Source of the DNA: Auriscalpium vulgare
Taxonomy: Eukaryota > Basidiomycota > Agaricomycetes > Russulales > Auriscalpiaceae
NCBI GenBank assembly: GCA_019915015.1
Contig: JAHBBC010000001.1
Span: 930,001-994,000, forward strand
Length of the DNA stretch: 64,000 bases
Reading direction: 5' to 3'
Shown: positions 59,070 to 64,000 of the stretch, piece after piece
Layout of the letters: each line of letters starts with the position of its first letter
Position numbering within the stretch: position 1 is the stretch's first letter
Program-made: the position numbers and the translations under genes
The notes under the pieces: generated by a model
Databases searched by the model: none
What the model saw: only the letters and a program-made list of their open reading frames with translations
What the model was told of the DNA's origin: nothing

Positions 59070-60736
59070 ATGTCTGCAACACCGGGCCTTGTGTCGACCG
59101 TGCTAAACCTCCCTCGCCCTTCCAGCTCTTCCTGGAGGAGCGGGCGCGCTCTCACATCCAAGGCAGACCCGTCAAAGGCGACCGTAGATGCACAAGCGGA
59201 AGATATCGTCGATGGCGCGAGCGACTCAGAGGACCTCAAGCTCCCGCGAATGCGGTCGCTGGTCATTATGCTCTTGACGAACGTTTTGCTGCAGGTACCT
59301 GCGCTCTGAGATGGAGCTGTAACTTTTGTTTCCTGACAACCTGTACAGACTACCTTCTTCATTATCGTGTCTTCCGGCAGCAAATACGCTGAATTTCTTG
59401 GCGAGAGCGCGACGTTCTCCGGTCTCTTTATTGGTGTGCCCACCATCTTCTCTGGGCTCACCCGCCTACCTCTCGTCAAGTGGGATCGAGGTAATGTCTG
59501 CCATAGTGACTGTCGCCGGCCTCACGTAATGCACGCATTATGCAGGGACATACAAGGTTCCATTGCAAGTTGCCTGTGCGGCAGCCATCCTCGGCAACAT
59601 CCTCCACGGGCTTGCCTACCGTGCGGCGGCCGGTCCTGGTCCGTGCCAAGTTCCTCTACCTCATTCTCATCGCCCGAATCGTCATGGGTGTAGCCTTCTC
59701 GAACCTCCTCTACACGAATCGCTATTGCACAGACGGGCGCCTCGTTGGCGTGCGCAGGCGGACCACGCTGGCAGGCTGGCTCGTCGTGGGCCAGAGCACC
59801 GGCTTCACAGTCGGGCCATTCGTCGGTGGTGTGTTGTATAGGATCGGCTTCGGCAACACCATTTTCAACGGTTACACGAGCCCCGGGTGGATCATGTCAG
59901 GGGTCTGGGTCGCCTTTGGCATTGCCGCGACGCTGTGTGGCTCGACGACGTGCCACCCGCTCCTGCTCGCGTCTCCGGTTCAAATAACATTACCCTCCAG
60001 GATACCACAGCACTCGCTTCTCCCAGACGGCCTGCTGAGCGCCGCTCTGAGGAAGGCATCATGGACGTGTCGCGGTCATCACCACCCCCGTCCTTACACG
60101 AGCCCGCACCCGTCTTCGAGCAAGACGGTGACCTCTCCCAGATCTCCTACCGCCAATGGGCCGTCATCGCGACGATGTGTTGGTTCGCCATGACGTGCTT
60201 CTTCGTGCTCGGCACGTGGGAGGCGAACACCCCGATCTTCACCGCCCACGCGTTCGGCTGGACGCCCTTCGCGGCAGGCAATCTCATCGCGCTCGGCGGC
60301 GTGTGCACGTTCCCGTTCATGTTAGCGAACGTGTTCTTCGCGCAGCGCGTACAGGACCGCCACATCCTCGCCGTGGGCCCCGTGCTCGGCCTCGCGGGCC
60401 TCCTCTCGATGCTGAGCATCGTCGCCATGGACCGCGTGCACCCACTGGCACATGGCATCTTCGCGTGCTGGTTCCTCGTCGCCCTCGGCTTCAACCTCGC
60501 GAGCACCGTCACGCTCAGCCTGCTATCAAAGCAGATGCCGCATCATTACAATCGGAAGATGAGCATGGCGATCCAGTACAGCAACTTCACGGGACGCGTC
60601 TTAGGCGCAGTTGTGGGGAGTTGCGGGCCTGTAGGTGGGTATGACACGCTACGCGGGACTGCAGATCGGGCTGCTGGGGTTTGGTGGGCTGATGTTCTTG
60701 ACCATGTGGAGGGAACTGAATGCGAACAACGGTTAA
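59070..60736 (+). pseudogene. MFS transporter with several frame breaks
   Basis: The start MSATPGLVSTVLNLPRP has a cytoplasmic N-terminus, then SLVIMLLTNVLLQ, an intron, TTFFIIVSSGSKYAEFLG, SGLFIGVPTIFSGLTRLPL, an intron, and YKVPLQVACAAAILGNIL. At about 59,630 the frame changes to that of KFLYLILIARIVMGVAF and RRRTTLAGWLVVGQSTGF, at about 59,945 to that of WLDDVPPAPARVSGS, and at about 60,640 to that of MTRYAGLQIGLLGFGG, with no splice signals at these points. The C-terminal half has five or six clear membrane segments and a FTGRVLG motif. The family is a basidiomycete major facilitator of unknown substrate. Three single-base breaks mean pseudogene or sequence error; SRP68 next door has the same problem. 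Confidence 0.7.
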
Positions 60737-60868
60737 GGAGGACGGCTTACTAGATTGGAACAGAACGAATAAGCACAACACGATTTTTTGCAACGACATA
60801 CCCATACCAACCTAATGATCTTAACAGGCTTAGCCTAATATCATTCGAGCACATCCTAGACCGGCGTT

Positions 60869-62965
60869 TCACTGCTTGCCCCACCAGCCGCCCAACAGGC
60901 TACTCAAGCCACCCTTCGACGGTGCATTGGGTTCCGGCGTCGGCGCACGGATCTCCTCCTCCAACTTCGGCCGCGCCGACGGCCGCTTATCCGGCGCCGG
61001 CGCGATAGGCACAGCCCCTGGCTGCGCGACCTGCGGCTGCGGCTTATTGCCGGCTCGTTCCTGCAGGCGGTCCATGTCGAGCTGCACGTAATTCAGCGCA
61101 ATGTCGAAGAACAGTGGCTTCTTGTACGCCGCTGTACGCGAACCACTCCGTCTTGAAGCGCAGCGCGTCGGCTGTGAGGTCGCTGTCGAGGTTATCGACG
61201 TCGGCGAGCGCGAGGAGGTAGAAGCCGGCCGTCGCCCGTGGCGATGAGGTCTGTGTCGATGATGGAGAGGACGGAGCGAGTTTCGCGTAAGTGGATCTGG
61301 CCGCGCTGGAGGAGGATGAGGGCTTCGCCATATTTCTTGATAGGAACGTAGGCGCGCGCAAGATACATGCACCTGTAGTCCGAAACGTTCAGCGGGATAC
61401 AGAACTGAATCCACGCCACGGACCTTCTGCGCTAGTGAAAGATATCCAAGCATCGACAGCCGTTGCCAGATCAGGACTCTATTTTGTTCAAGCTCTGCAA
61501 GACAGTGTCGAGCAACTTGACCAGCGCAGGGAACAAACGGACGTCGACCTGCTCCTTCTGCGGCTTGGAGGGCTCTGCCGCGCCAGACAATTGCCCTTGT
61601 CGGAGTGCCGCTTATTCTGTGCGTGCTGCGAGGAGAGCAGCGTTGAGATGAGGAGCAAGTCTCTTGAATGTGGCGGGCCAGAAGGTGGTAGACGATAAAG
61701 ATGTGAACGAAGGCAATGTCGCGCGCGCCGGCGACGAGTAGACGCAGCGCCGCTCAACTACATATACGGCGATTAGGTCTCACGGGCGACGAGATGGAGT
61801 CAAGGAACGTACCTGCTGCGCCTCTCTACAAGCTTGCGTGCAACTTCCTCAGCATCGCTGAGGGCAAGAAGGATGTTGTGATATGCCGCGACGCCCCTCT
61901 TCGACTTGCTCCCCTTCACTGCCTTGCCTTTTCTCTTCTGTTCTCCCGTCTTCGGCTGAGACGCCTCCGCGCTCTCATGTTTCAATTTCGCCTCGCCTTC
62001 CTGTGACTTCAGCAGAGCATCGACGAGCTCAGGATTGCGGACGGGGACCGGCTCGCGCTCCGAACGGCAGAGCGCCCAGCTTCTTCTTGGCCTGGTCCTT
62101 CCCGGCGCTCGCGCCCTCACCTCTTAGCTTCTGCACAAGTTGCTCGTAGCCGTCCACGAGCTGCGCACGGTGCTGGCCGGCGATTTCAGCGACAAATTGT
62201 CGACGTCATACCCCTTCTTGTTCCCCAGCTCGTGCGCGCAGTAGCGGATCTCGGGCCCCACCTCGTCAGCGAAGTACGTGGCCAGCGCCTGGTCCCTGCT
62301 AGTCTCGGCCTGGTTCGCGTGCTCGCCGAAGAAGGCTCTTCGCGACGCCGAGCTGGATGAGCGCGTCGTCGAACTCGTCGGGGTAGCGCAGGAACCGGCC
62401 GTTGAGGATGAAGGTGTATGCTGTGATCTCGAGCAAGCCCTGCGCGGGCAGGCGGACGGCGCTGTAGAGTATCTGGCAGTGGGAGAGGAGCTGTATCGCC
62501 CAGTGGACTACGCGGCGGAAGCGTCCGGTCGCGTTGTGTCGGACCGCGCTGGCCTTTTCGTCATTTTCGGGCTGCGAGGCGAGGGCGAGGAGCTCATGGG
62601 AGTAGGACCAGGCGCGCTGGGCCTCCAAGAGTGTCAGCTGGAGGCTGCGCGACCGATCAACACGTTCAAATGCCTGCCATCGTGCTGCAAACGCACTGTC
62701 TGTCCTGAATCTTGTCCAGCGGGGTCGGAGGCTGCTTCTTGAATTCACGACCTTTCCCATGCGTGAGCTTCAACGTGGAGCGCAATCGATGCGTCCTGTT
62801 GGCACAGTGCTTGCTGTAAACGATATCTCCGCCTAAGCAGCATCTTCGAATGTGGCAGAAACTCCGAGCGCACCGATAGCGTTCGAAGTCGTGGTATCTC
62901 AGGCCGTACAAGCTGCGCTGTTGCGAGCTGTAATGCTAGAATCCGATCGCTTATTGACGGTCCTG
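60869..62965 (-). pseudogene. SRP68: Signal recognition particle subunit SRP68, many frame breaks, 5' end missing
   Basis: On the minus strand: YGLRYHDFERYR, an intron, KHCANRTHRLRSTLKLTHGK, LQLTLLEAQRAWSYSHELL, ATGRFRRVVHWAIQLLSH and ITAYTFILNGRFLRYPDEFD, all diagnostic of SRP68. Further blocks are ATYFADEVGPEIRYCAHELG, QLVDGYEQLVQKLRGEG, VPVRNPELVDALLKSQE, LARAYVPIKKYGEALILLQR, QIHLRETRSVLSIIDTD, KPLFFDIALNYVQLDMDRLQ and the end KGGLSSLLGGWWGKQ. The blocks are in the right order but in changing frames: at least five shifts (near 62,335, 62,195, 62,080, 61,220 and 61,120) have no splice signals. The first exon upstream of YGLRYH was not found. SRP68 is normally an essential single-copy gene that binds 7S RNA with SRP72, so this is either a dead copy or bad sequence. 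Confidence 0.85.
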
Positions 62966-63148
62966 GGTGCGCGGATACATGCCACATACCTCAAAACGAC
63001 GACATTGTCCTGGAAGAGTCGGCCATCTAAGACATTGCGGTGGAAGTGCTGCGGATATTTATGTGGTGGTGGACGCGAGAAAGCAAGTGAACGCCGGCGA
63101 CGCGTCCCGATCTGGCTGCGCACTGCCTCCACAGTCGAGTGGCACACC

Positions 63149-63366
63149 AAGAAATACTGTGGAAATAACTGTAAAAAGACTGTACGTATTTGACGAGAAA
63201 AATCTTGGAAATACTGTAAAGTATTCATAAAGAAATACTTAACCCCGCGGCTGTGGGCCTTTGTCTGCCTTAGTGTTTCTTATGCAATACTTCAAATACC
63301 TCTCACAGTATCTCTGGTAATATACGTAGAATCCTTTTACCATAATTTCCACGGTATTTCTGATGA
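63149..63366. mobile_element. MITE-like element with about 18-base terminal inverted repeats
   Basis: AGAAATACTGTGGAAAT at the left end is mirrored by ATTTCCACGGTATTTCT at the right end. The inside is AT-rich and holds further copies of GAAATACT and AGTATTTC-like motifs in both directions. It lies between the SRP68 remnant and the GET3 fragment. No clear target duplication was found. Confidence 0.55.
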
Positions 63367-63488
63367 AATACCCGGCTGTGCAGGCAGTGGCGTGCATTCA
63401 TGATTCACCCTGATTCACTCAGCAAGCTCCATTTCCCTTCGCGATCACCGTTGGTCACCGCTAACGAATTTACAGCCGCACCCATACT

Positions 63489-63563
63489 ATGGCCGACGAG
63501 TTGCTCCCACCATCACTCCAGAATGTGATTGACCAGAAGTCGCTCAAGGGGATCTTTTGCGGC
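63489..63563 (+). pseudogene. GET3: GET3/ASNA1 N-terminal fragment
   Basis: MADELLPPSLQNVIDQKSLK then GIFCG matches the first 25 residues of fungal Get3, the ATPase that delivers tail-anchored proteins to the ER. In intact genes a Trp stands where Gly is here, and the deviant Walker A GKGGVGKT follows at once. Here the similarity ends abruptly with TWRNIEY and no splice donor, and the next minus-strand gene ends 177 bases further on. It is therefore a truncated remnant. Confidence 0.65.
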
Positions 63564-63739
63564 ACTTGGCGAAACATTGAATATTTGTGCGCAATATATT
63601 CGAAACATCCAGTACGCTCATCCCTCTCGCTATCCCACTTGCCCTCTTATTCGCTTGTTCACTTTCCTATTCTCAAAGATCAGAGACAGAAAGACGAGAT
63701 AAAAATTAGCACGCACTTGTTCCATTCCTACCGCGGTTA

Positions 63740-64000
63740 TCATTCTTGTGGCTCCATGTTACGGGCCCACTTCATGAACTCCAACCAATGTGTTTTGAAA
63801 TCGGGGTCGAAGTCGTGGCCCTGGCCGACTTCCGTAAGGATTGGAAACATGTCGGACTTGAAGCTCGGGACCTGGTCAGCTTCAGGTTCGTTCTTCGTCG
63901 GGTCGGGCTTATACCCCCTGGGGTGTACGTCACCGATGCCAGGGGTATTCTCTCGGTCGAAGTAGAGAAACCTGCACCAGTGACCTACGATGCACAGCCC
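63740..64000 (-). CDS. Unidentified protein, C-terminal part, cut by window edge
   Basis: The minus-strand frame is open from the window edge to the TGA at 63,740-63,742. It reads FLYFDRENTPGIGDVHPRGY, KPDPTKNEPEADQVPSFKSD, MFPILTEVGQGHDFDPDFK and THWLEFMKWARNMEPQE. The composition (Trp, Phe, Asp, Pro-rich, no low complexity) looks like a real protein end, but I do not recognise the family. Confidence 0.55.
   Translation of the reverse strand, partial: GLCIVGHWCRFLYFDRENTPGIGDVHPRGYKPDPTKNEPEADQVPSFKSDMFPILTEVGQGHDFDPDFKTHWLEFMKWARNMEPQE

Overview
The window is nuclear DNA of a filamentous basidiomycete, most likely an Agaricomycete. The evidence is the dense short introns of about 45 to 70 bases, the GC-rich coding sequence, and typical Agaricomycete families: a GPCR-like receptor, helical-bundle/kinase-like proteins, DUF2235 with WD40 repeats, chromodomain Gypsy elements and intronless-looking N-terminal regions of large regulators. 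There are no bacterial operons and no CRISPR. The species cannot be fixed from this window.

Layout. Bases 1 to about 6,390 are a diverged inverted duplication, with roughly 2-kb arms around a 2.3-kb spacer. Each arm carries the start of a gene with an MLKL/Cbl-N-like four-helix domain. In the right arm that domain continues, across a sharp fall in GC content, into a kinase-like domain and an unusual C-terminal part (5,823-8,778). A truncated GPCR-like gene follows (10.5-11.1 kb). Next come a complete DHA1-type MFS transporter (minus strand, 12.0-14.1 kb) and a complete GH1 beta-glucosidase (plus strand, 15.6-18.2 kb). At 18.6-20.0 kb a cut-down DUF2235 hydrolase domain is joined to WD40 repeats, and one WD40 repeat is inverted in place between palindromic repeat borders.

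From 20.2 to 25.2 kb the sequence is gene-poor and repeat-rich: a head-to-head pair of tRNA-like SINE units, direct repeats and TGACRTCA-ended hairpins. An F-box-like pseudogene (25.2-26.3 kb) has a relative at 46.0-47.5 kb. A full-length Ty3/Gypsy chromovirus (27,850-33,888) has identical-looking 257-bp LTRs and a 5-bp target duplication. It has gag, a GGGAAAA slip site, a pol with a frameshift in integrase, a chromodomain and an internal second copy of the polypurine tract.

From 37 to 58.7 kb lies the conserved housekeeping part: a homeodomain regulator, a Wee1-type kinase, the DEAD-box helicase Dbp7 and the GTPase GPN2 (these two divergent from one 173-bp promoter), the meiotic protein Hop2 and NAD-dependent formate dehydrogenase. 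The last exon of GPN2 has been copied about 1 kb downstream. Genes on the far right are broken in many places: an MFS transporter and SRP68 both carry several frame breaks, and only the first 25 codons of a GET3-like gene remain. This part is either a decayed duplicate segment or a stretch of poor sequence. The window ends inside an unidentified minus-strand gene.

The genes do not form one pathway. Cell-cycle control (Wee1), meiosis (Hop2), ribosome assembly (Dbp7), RNA polymerase assembly (GPN2) and formate oxidation (FDH) sit side by side as is usual in fungi, while the left half is accessory and rearranged.
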